Below, one piece after another: positions 29,332 through 39,711 of a DNA stretch of 64,000 bases (the first letter of the stretch is position 1; each line of letters starts with the position of its first letter). The stretch is from assembly GCF_016834655.1 (NCBI RefSeq), contig NZ_JAENHP010000018.1, positions 62,001 through 126,000 on the forward strand, read 5' to 3'. A program made the translations under genes and the position numbers. Below the pieces are notes generated by a model. The model saw nothing but the letters and a program-made list of their open reading frames with translations. It had not been told where the DNA came from and did not search any database. This DNA comes from Paractinoplanes ovalisporus (lineage in GTDB: Bacteria; Actinomycetota; Actinomycetes; Mycobacteriales; Micromonosporaceae).

Positions 29332-29925
29332 TCAGGTCTGCCACATCTGCTCGGCGTTCAGGATGCGACCGCCGTCGATGTCGAACTTGACCAGCTTCCT
29401 GGTTCCGCGCACCGACCTGAGGAACCGGTCCATGCTGACCGTCTTCCAGCCCTGCTCGGCAACGATGATCTCGTAGTGGCCGCCGGGGTCGGCGCCCAGC
29501 CAGCGCAGACGTGGGTTCTTGTTGCGGATGTAGTACTCGAGGCACCAGATGCCGTCCCGCGGCTCGCGGTCCTGCTTGCAGGCCCGTTGCGCCTTCTCCC
29601 ACTCGAAGAACTCGACCAGGTCGAAGGTCACCCGATTTCCCTTGTACGCCTTCACGTAGGCGTACTGGGTGCCGTAGAGGTCGGTGGCAGGCCGGTTGGG
29701 CACCGGGTGGGGTTGTTTCTTCTTCTTCTTCTTCACCGGCGTCTTCGTGGTCACCGGCGCCTTCTGCGGCGCGGGCAGTTTCCTGGGCGCCGGTTGTGTG
29801 GTCGCGGTGGTCGGGTCGGGGGCCGCGGTGACGTCGGCGACGACGCGGCAGGCGGCCAGCGGCAGGAGCAGCGCGATCGAGGTCGCGACGGCGGCGGTGC
29901 GGTTCCGGAGAGCTGAAGTAGTCAT
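29332..29925 (-). CDS. Putative lipoprotein with Lys-rich linker
   Basis: 197 residues. Type II signal peptide ends at LLLPLAAC (Cys about 26), then a Pro/Thr/Ala linker and a run of six Lys (about residues 64-70). The globular part (80-197) has TQYAYVKAYKGNRVTFDLVEFF and repeated aromatic/charged strands; two Cys (RACKQDREPRDGIWC) may form a disulfide. I do not recognise the family. ATG 29925 chosen for the signal peptide; the longer frame is rejected. Confidence 0.65.
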   Translation of the reverse strand: MTTSALRNRTAAVATSIALLLPLAACRVVADVTAAPDPTTATTQPAPRKLPAPQKAPVTTKTPVKKKKKKQPHPVPNRPATDLYGTQYAYVKAYKGNRVTFDLVEFFEWEKAQRACKQDREPRDGIWCLEYYIRNKNPRLRWLGADPGGHYEIIVAEQGWKTVSMDRFLRSVRGTRKLVKFDIDGGRILNAEQMWQT

Positions 29926-30112
29926 GCCAGGCAGGGGCGCGCCGACGGGCCGCGATACCGTCTGTCGCGGAGCCGACCGGCCCGGTTTATGCCGTGAGCT
30001 GATTCGCCCAGAGGGGAATCGGTGGGCGGAAGACGCTCGCTGAGGAAAGCTGGGAGACGTCGAACGGCCGGTCGGGTTCCGGCTCCACCGGCGGATGCGA
30101 GAGGGTGTTGTC

Positions 30113-30721
30113 ATGACTGTTGACGAGTTGACGATGCGGGGCGGCGGCGCATCCTTCGATGACCAGGTGTTCGAGCGGCTCCTGCGGGAGCGCATCATCT
30201 TCCTCGGCAGCGAGGTCAACGACGAGGTGACCAACCGCATCTGTGCCCAGATGCTGCTGCTGGCCTCGGCCGACAGCGAGAAGGACATCGCGCTCTACAT
30301 CAACTCGCCCGGTGGCTCGATCAGCGCCGGCATGGCGGTGTACGACACGATGCAGTACATCAAGAACGACGTGGCGACGATCGCCATGGGCATGGCGGCC
30401 TCGATGGGCCAGTTCCTGCTCTGCGCCGGCACCCCCGGCAAGCGGTACGCGCTGCCCCACGCGCGCATCATGATGCACCAGCTCTCCGGCGGCATCGGTG
30501 GCACCGCGGCCGACATCGCCATCCAGGCCGAGAGCATGCTGCACATCAAGCACGTGATGAACGAGCGGATCGCCTTCCACAGCGGTCACACGCCCGAGGA
30601 GATCGAGCGCGACTCCGACCGTGACCGCTGGTTCACCGCCCAGCAGGCGAAGGACTACGGCCTGGTCGACCACGTGATCAGCAAGGCGGCCGAGGTCGGC
30701 ACCAACTCCGCACTGGTCTGA
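30113..30721 (+). CDS. clpP: ATP-dependent Clp protease proteolytic subunit
   Basis: 202-residue ClpP. Catalytic triad visible: Ser97 (GMAASMGQFL), His122 (ARIMMHQ), Asp171 (SDRDRWF). The oligomerisation segment NSPGGSISAGMAVYDTM is normal. ATG 30113 follows GAGAGGG by 8 bases; the upstream part of the frame is excluded. It stands alone, without a second clpP, clpX or tig nearby, so it is probably one of the accessory actinobacterial paralogues (ClpP3-ClpP5 type) rather than the housekeeping clpP1P2 operon. Confidence 0.92.
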   Translation: MTVDELTMRGGGASFDDQVFERLLRERIIFLGSEVNDEVTNRICAQMLLLASADSEKDIALYINSPGGSISAGMAVYDTMQYIKNDVATIAMGMAASMGQFLLCAGTPGKRYALPHARIMMHQLSGGIGGTAADIAIQAESMLHIKHVMNERIAFHSGHTPEEIERDSDRDRWFTAQQAKDYGLVDHVISKAAEVGTNSALV

Positions 30722-30841
30722 CCTGCGGTTCTCCGGCCTTTTCGACGGGCTCGCGGCTTCGGCCGCGGGCCCGTTGTGTCGTCCGCGACAGTTTCGGGTA
30801 GTAGCGCTGTCATCCCCGAATCTGTCAAGGAGGTGCTGGAC

Positions 30842-31465
30842 GTGAGGATCCCGACGTTCTCCCGCCAGACCACTAGCGATACCACGGAGACTCCCGCGCG
30901 CCCGGCGACCACCGGCACTGTGACCCGGCCGCGGGACGACAACACGACCGAGGTCCGGCCCACTCCCGTCCGCCCCCGGCGCGACGAGGAGGACACGCTG
31001 ACCGACCTTCCCCCGGCCCCGCCGGCGGCGTCGCGGCGCACCGAGCCGCCGCCCCCGCCGTCCGCCGTCACCACCCGCCCGTCCGGCACCGCCACCGTCG
31101 ATCGCCCGTCCGACAAGGACGTCCCGGTGGCCGCCGGGCCCAAGCCGCGCGCCAGCTTCCTGGCCACGCTCGGCCTGATCCTCGGCGTGGCCTCGGTGCT
31201 GCTGGTGCTCTCCGGGCCGCTGCTGGGCTATGGCATCGGCGTCGCCGGCCTGGCCCTGATCCTGTCGCTGAGCGGCATCCACGCGACCGGCAAGCGCCAC
31301 GTCGCGGGCAAGACCGACGCGCTGCTGGGCATGGTTCTCTCGCTCGGCGCGATCGTGCTGGGTGTGCTCGCGCTCACCGGCTCGCTGAACTGGCTCGGCA
31401 CCGACGTGCAGCCGGTCAACAGCCTGCGGGAGTGGCTTGACGCACAGTTCGTGAACCGCTTCTGA
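30842..31465 (+). CDS. DUF4190-like membrane protein with disordered N-terminus
   Basis: 207 residues. N-terminal half (1-105) is Pro/Thr/Arg-rich and probably disordered. The C-terminal half has four hydrophobic segments arranged as two hairpins: ATLGLILGVASVLLVLSG, YGIGVAGLALILSLSG, LLGMVLSLGAIVLGVLAL and a tail. This resembles DUF4190 modules. GTG 30842 is chosen because AAGGAGG at 30828-30834 lies seven bases ahead; the longer frame has no ribosome site. Function unknown. Confidence 0.7.
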   Translation: MRIPTFSRQTTSDTTETPARPATTGTVTRPRDDNTTEVRPTPVRPRRDEEDTLTDLPPAPPAASRRTEPPPPPSAVTTRPSGTATVDRPSDKDVPVAAGPKPRASFLATLGLILGVASVLLVLSGPLLGYGIGVAGLALILSLSGIHATGKRHVAGKTDALLGMVLSLGAIVLGVLALTGSLNWLGTDVQPVNSLREWLDAQFVNRF

Positions 31466-31741
31466 CGGTTTACGTCCGGCAACAGTCGGGTATCAGACAT
31501 TCGCGGTCGGCGGTTCGCCGAACTCGCTACCGGAACCGGGACTGGTCGCACACCAGTCCCGCCCCGGGACCGGTCCGGCGGTTCGCCGGCAACACTTCGC
31601 CTCGGGGGCGGCCTGGTTCGGGCCGCCCCCGACGCATGTGCAACGAATCTTCGTCGCGGCCGCTGATCACGCAACGATCGAACGCTACGCGCATGGTTGA
31701 ACTAACGCATTCGACGGTGCGGCGGATCTAGCGTTTCCCTC

Positions 31742-32544
31742 ATGACGACCACGGCTTCGCCGCGCCGCTACCTCATGTGCCGGCCCACCCACTTCGCGGT
31801 GACCTACCGCATCAACCCGTGGATGGATCCCACGGCGCCCTACGACAACGCGCTCGCCGTCAGCCAGTGGGAGAACCTCCGGCAGACGTACCTCGACCTG
31901 GGACATCAGGTCGAGCTGATCGAGCCGCTGCCCGGGCTGCCCGACATGGTGTTCTCCGCGAACGGCGCGACGGTGGTCGACGGCCGTGTGCTGGCGGTGC
32001 AGTTCCGTGACGCCGAGCGGGCCGACGAGGCTCCGGCCTACGCCGCCTGGTTCCGCGAGCGTGGCTTCGAGGTGATCGAGCCCAAGCACACCAACGAGGG
32101 CGAGGGCGACATCCTGCTCGCCGGCGACGTGCTGCTGGCCGGCACCGGCTTCCGCACCGCGCACGCCTCGCACGCCGAGACGCAGGAGGCACTGCGCCGA
32201 CCGGTGATCACGCTCCAGCTGGTCGACCCGTCGCTCTACCACCTCGACACGGCGCTCTGCGTGCTCGACGACACCAACATCGCGTACCTGCCCGCGGCCT
32301 TCTCTCCCGGCTCCCAGGCCGTGCTCAAGCAGCTCTACCCGCACGCGGTGATCGCCGATGCGGAAGATGCGGCGGTGCTCGGCCTCAACGCGGTCAGCGA
32401 CGGCCGTACGGTTGTGCTGCCGGTGCAGGCCACGCACCTCGCCGCGGAACTGCGGGCCGCCGGTTACCAGACCGTCGGGGTCGACGTCTCCGAGCTGCGC
32501 AAGGCCGGCGGCGGACCCAAGTGCTGCACGTTGGAGGTGCGCTC

Positions 32545-32548
<4 letters not shown>
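31742..32548 (+). CDS. ddaH: Dimethylarginine dimethylaminohydrolase family protein
   Basis: 268-residue guanidino-modifying enzyme, pentein fold. Catalytic His167 (SLYHLDTALCVL) and Cys261 (GGGPKC) are in place, and the substrate-binding EGEGD segment is seen near residue 120. DDAH hydrolyses methylated arginine to citrulline; bacterial members may instead use arginine. The gene overlaps rocD by 4 nt, so its product probably feeds ornithine/arginine breakdown. ATG 31742 comes 16 bp after TAGCG-type promoter-like sequence. Confidence 0.87.
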
Positions 32549-33759
<1,211 letters not shown>

Positions 33760-33803
33760 TCCTTGGTTCGGCCCCGCATCTAACCAGCGGGCGGCCCTAC
33801 TTC

Positions 33804-33901
33804 GCGATTGCCGCCGGTGAGATGACGAGTGATTTTTCGACGCAGCGGGGTTTGCTGTGGCGGAAAATCACCCGTCATCTCACCGGTTACAAGGCAATCG
33901 C
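33804..33901. repeat. Long imperfect inverted repeat between convergent genes
   Basis: Left arm 33804-33838 and right arm 33862-33901 pair over about 33 bases: GCGATTGCC with GGCAATCGC, then a 5-base insertion in the right arm (TACAA), then GGTGAGATGACG with CGTCATCTCACC, and GTGATTTT with AAAATCAC. Loop about 23 bases. It lies between rocD and the convergent FHA gene, so it may be a bidirectional terminator; its size and AT-rich stem base are also compatible with a small palindromic repeat element. Confidence 0.75.
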
Positions 33902-33953
33902 CGCGGCGCGAAGCGACGCCGGAGAGACAGTTGCGTTTGTCCAGCTCCCAAGC

Positions 33954-35105
33954 TCAGCTGCGCTCGAACTTGCGCAAGGCCATCGTCGGGGCCTCGGCCA
34001 TGACCGACTCGGGCTGGACCACGCCGCCGGTGGCCCACATCTTCGAGCGGCCCACCTGGACGCCCGCGTAGAGCTCGACCACGTCGTTCGGGCCCAGCGT
34101 GCGGCTCTCCTGGCGGTGCAGGGCGATCCGCTCGTCGTCGTTCGTCGAGCCGCCGAGGCGGACGCCGCTGCCGTTGGTGCTGATGTCCTGCACCGTGAGG
34201 TTGCCGTCGGTGCGCAACGTGAACTGGACGTGGCCCCGGCTGATCCACTTGCGGGCGTCGTCGGTGAGCCACTGGCCGAGCATGACGCCGCGCCCGCCCT
34301 CGGGAGCGCGGCCGACGACGGTCGGCTCCTCGGTCGAGACCACGAACCGGCGGCGGATCACGCCGTCGATGCGGACGGAAAGCACCTCGACCGACGGCCG
34401 GGGACCGGCGTCACGCAGCTGCGCGCCGTGCCGCGGGCAGGTGGGCACGCCGGAACGCAGCGCGGGCGGGGGCTGGTTGACCGGGCTGGTGTAGGTGCGC
34501 ATGTCGGCGAACGGGCTGTCCGGGTCGCCGCCGGAGCCGAAGCTCGTGCAGTTCGGCTCGGGGCAGCTCCAGACGCGGGCCAGCAGGCGCTCGCCGATCG
34601 GGGAGCGCTCGGCCTGCCTCGGCGGCTCGCCGCGGCCGACCCGGGCCATCAGCACCGTGCTGCCACCCTCGCCGGCCACCGCGGCCAGCAGGCGGCCCGG
34701 CTCCTCGACCCACGGGTGCCGGTCGCGGTTGCCCCGGGTGCGGGTGAGCACCGGCAGCCCCAGGAGCTCGGCCACCTCGAAGACACGGTCGTCGAGCTGG
34801 GGGACGACCTCGACCTTGCCGTCGTCGGCCCAGCGGCGGATGACCATTCGCTCGTTCGAGGTCAGGTCGGTGTCGGAGAGCAGGCCGCGCGGCGCCACTA
34901 CGTAGACGGGGACGTTCTCCTCGCTGACGCGCTTGCCGAGGGCGTCGATCACCAGACCGAGGCGCACCGAGCTGGCGGGACGGCCGCCATCCAGGTCGGC
35001 ATATCGGATGATCTCCGACATGTCGACCACGGCGCGGGCGAGCGCCGGGTCGGTGGTGAGGCGGGCCTCGATAGCGTCGAGGACCTTGCTGACCTCGAAT
35101 CTCAC
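33954..35105 (-). CDS. FHA-domain protein with N-terminal PIN/NYN-like region
   Basis: 383 residues. The N-terminal 150 residues show an alpha/beta pattern (VRLGLVIDALGKRV, PVYVVAPRGLLSDTD, KVEVVPQLDD) reminiscent of PIN-like domains without a clear acidic active site. A CPEPNC...CPRH cysteine set in the middle (about 185-235) may bind zinc. The C-terminal FHA domain (about 262-350) has VVGRAPEGG, SRGHVQF and STNGSGVRL, the phosphothreonine-binding loops. GTG 35105 follows GGGAGGA. FHA partners are Ser/Thr kinase substrates; none is encoded beside it. Confidence 0.8.
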   Translation of the reverse strand: MRFEVSKVLDAIEARLTTDPALARAVVDMSEIIRYADLDGGRPASSVRLGLVIDALGKRVSEENVPVYVVAPRGLLSDTDLTSNERMVIRRWADDGKVEVVPQLDDRVFEVAELLGLPVLTRTRGNRDRHPWVEEPGRLLAAVAGEGGSTVLMARVGRGEPPRQAERSPIGERLLARVWSCPEPNCTSFGSGGDPDSPFADMRTYTSPVNQPPPALRSGVPTCPRHGAQLRDAGPRPSVEVLSVRIDGVIRRRFVVSTEEPTVVGRAPEGGRGVMLGQWLTDDARKWISRGHVQFTLRTDGNLTVQDISTNGSGVRLGGSTNDDERIALHRQESRTLGPNDVVELYAGVQVGRSKMWATGGVVQPESVMAEAPTMALRKFERS

Positions 35106-35282
35106 GGGTCCTCCCGGGGGTCCGCATCTGTCAGTGCCACGGCCATCATGCCGCGTCCCGCTCCGGGGGAGAGCCATACCCCCTCCCGGTGTCCGTGGTG
35201 TCCGTTTGCTGGGTCCACCCATCGGGAATTGATGTAGGTGAGCCGGCGTCACTCGGACGGCGGCCGGGCGGAAGGGACGGAC

Positions 35283-36095
35283 ATGCGGACACCACGGCTC
35301 GCCGGGCTGGGTCTCGCGGCGATGGCGACGGCGGCGATCACGCTCGCCGGTTGCGGCGACGGAGGCAGCGCGGCGCCCGGTGCGAGCGCCTCCGCACCCG
35401 GCGCGGGCGTCACCGCGTCGGCCTCGGGCAGCGCCGCCGACCCGGCTGCGGTCGAGGCGCTGACCAAGGCGACCTCGCAGCTCGGCACGACCAGCTTCAA
35501 GGTCACGGCCAGCTCCGGGCCCGGCTTCAAGCTGACCGGTCAGGTCGACCCGGCTCAGGGCGTCGGCACCGCCGACCTCGCCGCGACCGGCCCCAACGCC
35601 GAGGTCAGCGTCAAGACGCTGCTGGCCGGGCAGGACCTCTATCTGCAGGTTCCGGGTATCACCAAGGCCGGAACGTGGACCCACGTCGACGTGGCGCGGC
35701 TGCCCGAGGGCGCCAACGTCGGGCTGCGCCCGGGCCAGATCGACCCGGTGAACACCTCGAACCTGCTCAGCTCGTCCACCGACGTGCACGCCACCGGCGG
35801 GAACGCGTACGCCGGAACGCTTGATCTGACCAAGGCGATCGGGCTGGCCGGCGTCTCGCAGGTGACCATCGACGAGTCGGGCGCGCAGGCGCAGAAGGTG
35901 CCGTTCACGGCGGGCCTGGACGACCAGGGCCGGCTGGCCGAGCTGACCGTGCAGATCCCGGCCATGAACGGGCAGGCGGCGCAGCCGCTCGAGGTGCTCT
36001 ACAGCGACTACGGGGTGCCGGTGACCGTCACCAAGCCTGCCGCCTCCGAGGTGACCGAGGCCCCGGACAGCCTCTATACCTCGCTCGGCAGCTAG
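35283..36095 (+). CDS. LppX/LprG-like lipoprotein
   Basis: 270 residues. Signal peptide ends ITLAGC (Cys about 24), followed by a Gly/Ser/Ala linker. The mature domain has alternating strands (FKVTASSGPGFKLTGQVDPAQG, AEVSVKTLLAGQDLYLQVPG, WTHVDVARLPEG) typical of the LolA-like LprG/LppX/DUF1396 lipid-carrier fold. ATG 35283 has GAAGGGACGG upstream. Expected at the outer face of the cell membrane; a lipid or glycolipid shuttle role is by family analogy. Confidence 0.75.
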   Translation: MRTPRLAGLGLAAMATAAITLAGCGDGGSAAPGASASAPGAGVTASASGSAADPAAVEALTKATSQLGTTSFKVTASSGPGFKLTGQVDPAQGVGTADLAATGPNAEVSVKTLLAGQDLYLQVPGITKAGTWTHVDVARLPEGANVGLRPGQIDPVNTSNLLSSSTDVHATGGNAYAGTLDLTKAIGLAGVSQVTIDESGAQAQKVPFTAGLDDQGRLAELTVQIPAMNGQAAQPLEVLYSDYGVPVTVTKPAASEVTEAPDSLYTSLGS

Positions 36096-36100
36096 TTCCC

Positions 36101-37162
36101 CTACGGCGTGGGAGCGGATTTGCGTGCGGTCCAGTCCGTGCTCAGCGGGCGGAACGCCGGGCGGTTCTCCTCGATCCAGGCGTCGATCCGCTCCCACCAG
36201 TCGTAGAGCCAGGCCACCCGCTCCTCCTCGCCGGCCGGCACCTCCTCGGGCGGGACGCTCCAGAACTTCATCACCAGCCGCTTGTCCATCGGCAGCTCCT
36301 GCCAGACGTCGGCCACCGTCACCATCCGGTCGAGGCCGGTGTGCGCCACGAAGATGACCCCGGCGTCGGGCGCGGCGTCGACCGCCGCGAACAGCCCGCC
36401 CGGCTTGGGTGGCAGCACGTGCCGCATGTTCTCGGCCCGCTCGGCAGCGTCGGCCAGACCCCGGGCCCGCAGCCGGGCGATCGCGCTCATCCGGCGGCGC
36501 GGCGTGAAGTTGCCGCCCTCGGGGAAGATCACGAAGGCGTCGTTCTCGTCGAGGCCGTCCGCCGTCTCGCCGATCTGCTGCTCGAGTGTCGACGTGCCGG
36601 TACGGCCGGGCGAGATGAACCGGTTGGGCAGACGGTTGAGCAGCACGTCGACGGCCGGGTCCCACTGCAGCGTGGCCTTGAGCACGATCCGCGGCTCGCG
36701 CTGGAACCAGTTGGTCAGCGCGTGGATCAGCACGAACGAGTCACCGGGCCCGGCGTGCCGGCTCACCACGATCTCGGGGCGGCCCGGGAGCGCCGTGTCG
36801 GGGTCGGTGCCGACCACGTCGATGGTCAGGTGCAGCGCCCACTTGGCGATCCAGAACAGGATGGCCAGGAAGCGGCCGGTCACCACGTAGTGCGCCCGCT
36901 GGAACCACGGGTTGCGGATCTTGGCGCCGAACCCGGAGGCCACCCAGAGCACGGCCAGCACCACGAGCGCGGCCGCGTCCCAGATCAGGTAGAGGACGGC
37001 CAGCAGCACGAGGCGGGGCACCCGCAGGTGGCCCGGCACCAGCGGCGAGGCCAGCAGGGCCAGCACGAGCCAGACCGGCAACGTGGTCAGCAGCGCGGCG
37101 GCGAGCACCACGACGGCGGGGGCGATGACCAGGCGGCGTACCCAGATGGGGGGAAGGGGCAT
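36101..37162 (-). CDS. Glycerolipid acyltransferase (PlsC-like) with membrane anchor
   Basis: 353 residues. Two to three hydrophobic segments in the first 75 residues, then the acyltransferase core: SRHAGPGDSF (H-x4-D), FISPGRTGT, FPEGGNFTP (box III) and VAHTGLD. Such proteins acylate lysophosphatidate or related lipids. ATG 37162 overlaps the patatin stop by one base (TGATG), so lipid cleavage and re-acylation genes are coupled, suggesting phospholipid remodelling. Confidence 0.82.
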   Translation of the reverse strand: MPLPPIWVRRLVIAPAVVVLAAALLTTLPVWLVLALLASPLVPGHLRVPRLVLLAVLYLIWDAAALVVLAVLWVASGFGAKIRNPWFQRAHYVVTGRFLAILFWIAKWALHLTIDVVGTDPDTALPGRPEIVVSRHAGPGDSFVLIHALTNWFQREPRIVLKATLQWDPAVDVLLNRLPNRFISPGRTGTSTLEQQIGETADGLDENDAFVIFPEGGNFTPRRRMSAIARLRARGLADAAERAENMRHVLPPKPGGLFAAVDAAPDAGVIFVAHTGLDRMVTVADVWQELPMDKRLVMKFWSVPPEEVPAGEEERVAWLYDWWERIDAWIEENRPAFRPLSTDWTARKSAPTP

Positions 37163-38058
37163 CAGGACACGTCCGGCCCGGGCTGCGGTGGCACGTTCGC
37201 GGCCAGATAGCGGCGGGACGCGGTGTAGGCGCGGCTGATGCGGCGGCCGACGGCGGCCATGTCACGGTAGGCCCAGGGACTGTCGTCCCGGCTCTCGCCG
37301 CCGCCGGTGGGGAGCACGTGCACCCGTACATGGTCGGGCAGGGACGCAAGCTCGCGGGCGAACCGGTGCCGCCGGGCGATCTCGAACGCCACCTGGGCCA
37401 CCTCCCAGGGCCGGCGGGGGACGCTGAGCGTGCGTTCGACCCGGCCCACCTGAAGTACGAAGATCAGTTCGGCGCCGAGCCGGACCGCCTCGCCGATCGG
37501 GATCGAGTTGACGATGCCACCGTCCACATAGTGCTCACCCGCGATCTCCATCGGCGGCAGCAGGCCCGGGACGGCCGAGGAGGCCAGCACCGCGTCGACC
37601 AGCGGGCCGCTGTCGAACCAGTGCTCGGCGGCCCGCTCGATGCTCGCCGCGCAACAGTGGAACGGCACCTTGAGGTCGGCGAACGTGGTCTGCTCGCCCA
37701 GTTCGGCCTCGAGCAGGCGGCGCAGCGGCAGGGGCGAGTGCAGGTGCGTACGGGCGGCGAACCGGCGCAGCTGGCGGCCGATCGAGTCACCGTAGACCGT
37801 GGCTGCCTCGGGCGACGTCCAGAGCCGCACCAGCCGGTCGGTGACGGTCTCGCTGGGATCGGTGGCGACCAGGGCGCCGTTGACCGCTCCGATCGAGGTG
37901 CCGACCACCACGTCCGGCCGGAACCCGGCCCGGAACAGGGCGCGCAGCATGCCCACCTCGACGGCGCCGAGCACGCCGCCTCCGCCGAGCACGAACGCCA
38001 CCGGAGTGTTGACCATGACTTCATCGTTCCACGCGGGGTTCTCGAAAGGGTCCGCCAC
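37162..38058 (-). CDS. Patatin-like phospholipase
   Basis: 298-residue serine lipase. GGGGVLGAVEVGML is the oxyanion glycine box, GTSIGAVNGA holds the nucleophile Ser, and DGGIVNSIPI the catalytic Asp (DGG box), so the Ser-Asp dyad is intact. A basic C-terminal tail follows. Start uncertain: ATG 38058 or the later Met (MVNTPVAF, 38016). Divergent from the lipoprotein hydrolase at 38076 with only 17 bp between start codons, so promoters must overlap if 38058 is used. Confidence 0.87.
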   Translation of the reverse strand: MADPFENPAWNDEVMVNTPVAFVLGGGGVLGAVEVGMLRALFRAGFRPDVVVGTSIGAVNGALVATDPSETVTDRLVRLWTSPEAATVYGDSIGRQLRRFAARTHLHSPLPLRRLLEAELGEQTTFADLKVPFHCCAASIERAAEHWFDSGPLVDAVLASSAVPGLLPPMEIAGEHYVDGGIVNSIPIGEAVRLGAELIFVLQVGRVERTLSVPRRPWEVAQVAFEIARRHRFARELASLPDHVRVHVLPTGGGESRDDSPWAYRDMAAVGRRISRAYTASRRYLAANVPPQPGPDVS

Positions 38059-38075
38059 CTGTCATCATCGTCGCC

Positions 38076-39377
38076 GTGCCTATTTCACGCCGTGCCGTAG
38101 TTCTCGCCGCCGGAGGCGTCGTCGGCGCCACGCTGACGGGCTGCGGCAAGACCGGCGGGTCCTCGGCCTGGGCCGAGCCGGCGGGCGGCGCGGGGGGCTC
38201 GCAGACGATCCTGCCAGTCACGCCGGCCCGGCCGACGGTGAACGCTTCCTCGGCCTCGGCGTCCCAGGTGCGGGCGGTGCTCACCAAATACCTCAAACCG
38301 ACCCCGGACAACCCCAAGCATCCCGGGTACGCCGGTGCGGTCGCGCACGTGCTCAAGGACAACCGGACCCTGCTGACCGTCAACGTGGGGCACGCCCTGC
38401 GCTACAAGGCGGGCCCGGTCGAGTTGCCCGCCGCCCAGCGGGTCGCCATGCGGACCGACTCGATCTTCGATCTGGCCTCGATCACCAAGGTCTACACCGC
38501 GATCCTCGTGCTCCAGCTGGTCGACCAGGGCAAGGTCGACCTGGCGGCGCCGGTCCGCCGCTATCTGCCCGAGTTCACCGGCGCCGGCAAAGACAAGATC
38601 ACGGTCGCCATGCTGCTGGCCCACACCAGCGCGCTGCCGGTCGGAGCCAAGGTCACCGGCTTCAGCACGAACGCCCAGCGCTGGCAGTCGGTGATGACGA
38701 CGCCGCTGGTCAAGGGCGGCGTTCCCGGCACGACGTTCCGCTATTCGAGCGTGGGCCTGATGGTGCTGGGCCGCCTGGTCGAGAAGCTGGCCGGCAAGAC
38801 CCTGGACAAGGTGCTGGCCGACCGCATCACGACGCCGCTGGGCCTCAAGGACACCGGGTTCCTGCCGCTGAAGTGGGTCAAGGACAAGAGCCGCCTGGTC
38901 GCCACCGACGCCCGTTCGTCGCGGGGGCTGTTGCGCGGCACGGTGCACGACGACGTCGCCAACCGCCTGGGCGGGGTGGCCGGGCACGCGGGCCTGTTCT
39001 CGACCGCCCGCGAGGTGGCGGTGGTCGGGCAGATGCTGCTGAACGGCGGCACGTACGGCGGCAAGCGCATCCTCTCGGCCGCCGTCGTCGCGCAGATGCT
39101 GACCAACGTCAACAAGGGCAAGCCGGCCGTCGACGCGGAACGCCCCAAGCGCACCGCCGACCACGGGCTGGGCGTCGAGATGAACCAGACCTGGTTCATG
39201 GGCCGGCTGGCTTCGGCGACCGCGTTCGGTCACACCGGCTTCTCGGGCACGTCATTGCTGGTCGTGCCGGCCCGCAAAGAGGTCATCGTGCTGCTGACGA
39301 ACCGCGCCCACCCGAACTGGTCCTGGTCCAACCCGGACACCCACCGCGTGGCGCTGCACAACACCCTGGCCGCCTGA
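38076..39377 (+). CDS. Class C beta-lactamase-family serine hydrolase (lipoprotein)
   Basis: 433 residues. N-terminus SRRAVVLAAGG...LTGC combines a twin-arginine-like motif with a lipobox (Cys about 24). Beta-lactamase/penicillin-binding fold: SITK (S-x-x-K nucleophile box), the YSS box in FRYSSVGL replacing Y-x-N, and HTGFSG near the end in place of KTG. This is the esterase/D-aminopeptidase-like group rather than a true AmpC. Probably acts on cell-wall or ester substrates outside the membrane. Confidence 0.85.
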   Translation: MPISRRAVVLAAGGVVGATLTGCGKTGGSSAWAEPAGGAGGSQTILPVTPARPTVNASSASASQVRAVLTKYLKPTPDNPKHPGYAGAVAHVLKDNRTLLTVNVGHALRYKAGPVELPAAQRVAMRTDSIFDLASITKVYTAILVLQLVDQGKVDLAAPVRRYLPEFTGAGKDKITVAMLLAHTSALPVGAKVTGFSTNAQRWQSVMTTPLVKGGVPGTTFRYSSVGLMVLGRLVEKLAGKTLDKVLADRITTPLGLKDTGFLPLKWVKDKSRLVATDARSSRGLLRGTVHDDVANRLGGVAGHAGLFSTAREVAVVGQMLLNGGTYGGKRILSAAVVAQMLTNVNKGKPAVDAERPKRTADHGLGVEMNQTWFMGRLASATAFGHTGFSGTSLLVVPARKEVIVLLTNRAHPNWSWSNPDTHRVALHNTLAA

Positions 39378-39496
39378 CCGCCACATCAACGATCTTCGAT
39401 CAATCAAAGACGGGGGCCCGCCCTCCACCGGGGGGTCCCCCACCTCGGCCATTTTAGTGTCGTGGGGCGATCTTGACCGGGGTGAGGCCGGGGGTC

Positions 39497-39522
39497 TGTG
39501 GACAACGGCGGATTGTGGATAA
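39497..39522 (-). promoter_or_regulatory. Pair of DnaA boxes, 17 bp apart (second locus)
   Basis: TGTGGACAA at 39497-39505 and TGTGGATAA at 39514-39522, that is TTGTCCACA and TTATCCACA on the minus strand, with the same 8-bp spacer as the pair at 11075. Both pairs lie on the same side of a dispersed hairpin repeat when the loci are aligned. Confidence 0.55.
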
Positions 39523-39540
39523 CGCGGGCGGCCCTGGTCG

Positions 39541-39706
39541 GGGTTGATCGTTCTTGGTTTGAGCGTCACCGCTTACGCACGTCGCGCGGGCGGGGTGAGC
39601 GTTCTGGGCGCGCCAGCGCCCTGCTCACCCCGCCCGCGTCCCGGCGGGAGCGACGGTCCGTCACCCACCACCCAGGCACGACATCCTGATTTTGATCTTC
39701 AAGAGG
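39541..39706 (+). repeat. Dispersed hairpin repeat, copy 3
   Basis: Shares CGCTTACGCACGTCGC, GTTCTGGGCGCGCCAGCG and GGGAGCGACGGTCCGTCACC with copies 1 and 2. Its stem arms are different and perfect: GCGGGCGGGGTGAGC (39586-39600) with GCTCACCCCGCCCGC (39623-39637), enclosing a 22-base loop. The stem sequence is not conserved between copies but pairing is. Confidence 0.85.
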
Positions 39707-39711
39707 GCGAG

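Larger units (their letters stand above)
39378..39711. other. Non-coding region with DnaA-box pair and hairpin repeat
   Basis: 334 bp between two convergent genes. It holds a poly-G/C stretch near 39430, two DnaA-like boxes at 39497-39522, and the third copy of the dispersed hairpin repeat at 39541-39706, which runs up to the chitinase stop. I see no gene. Confidence 0.7.
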
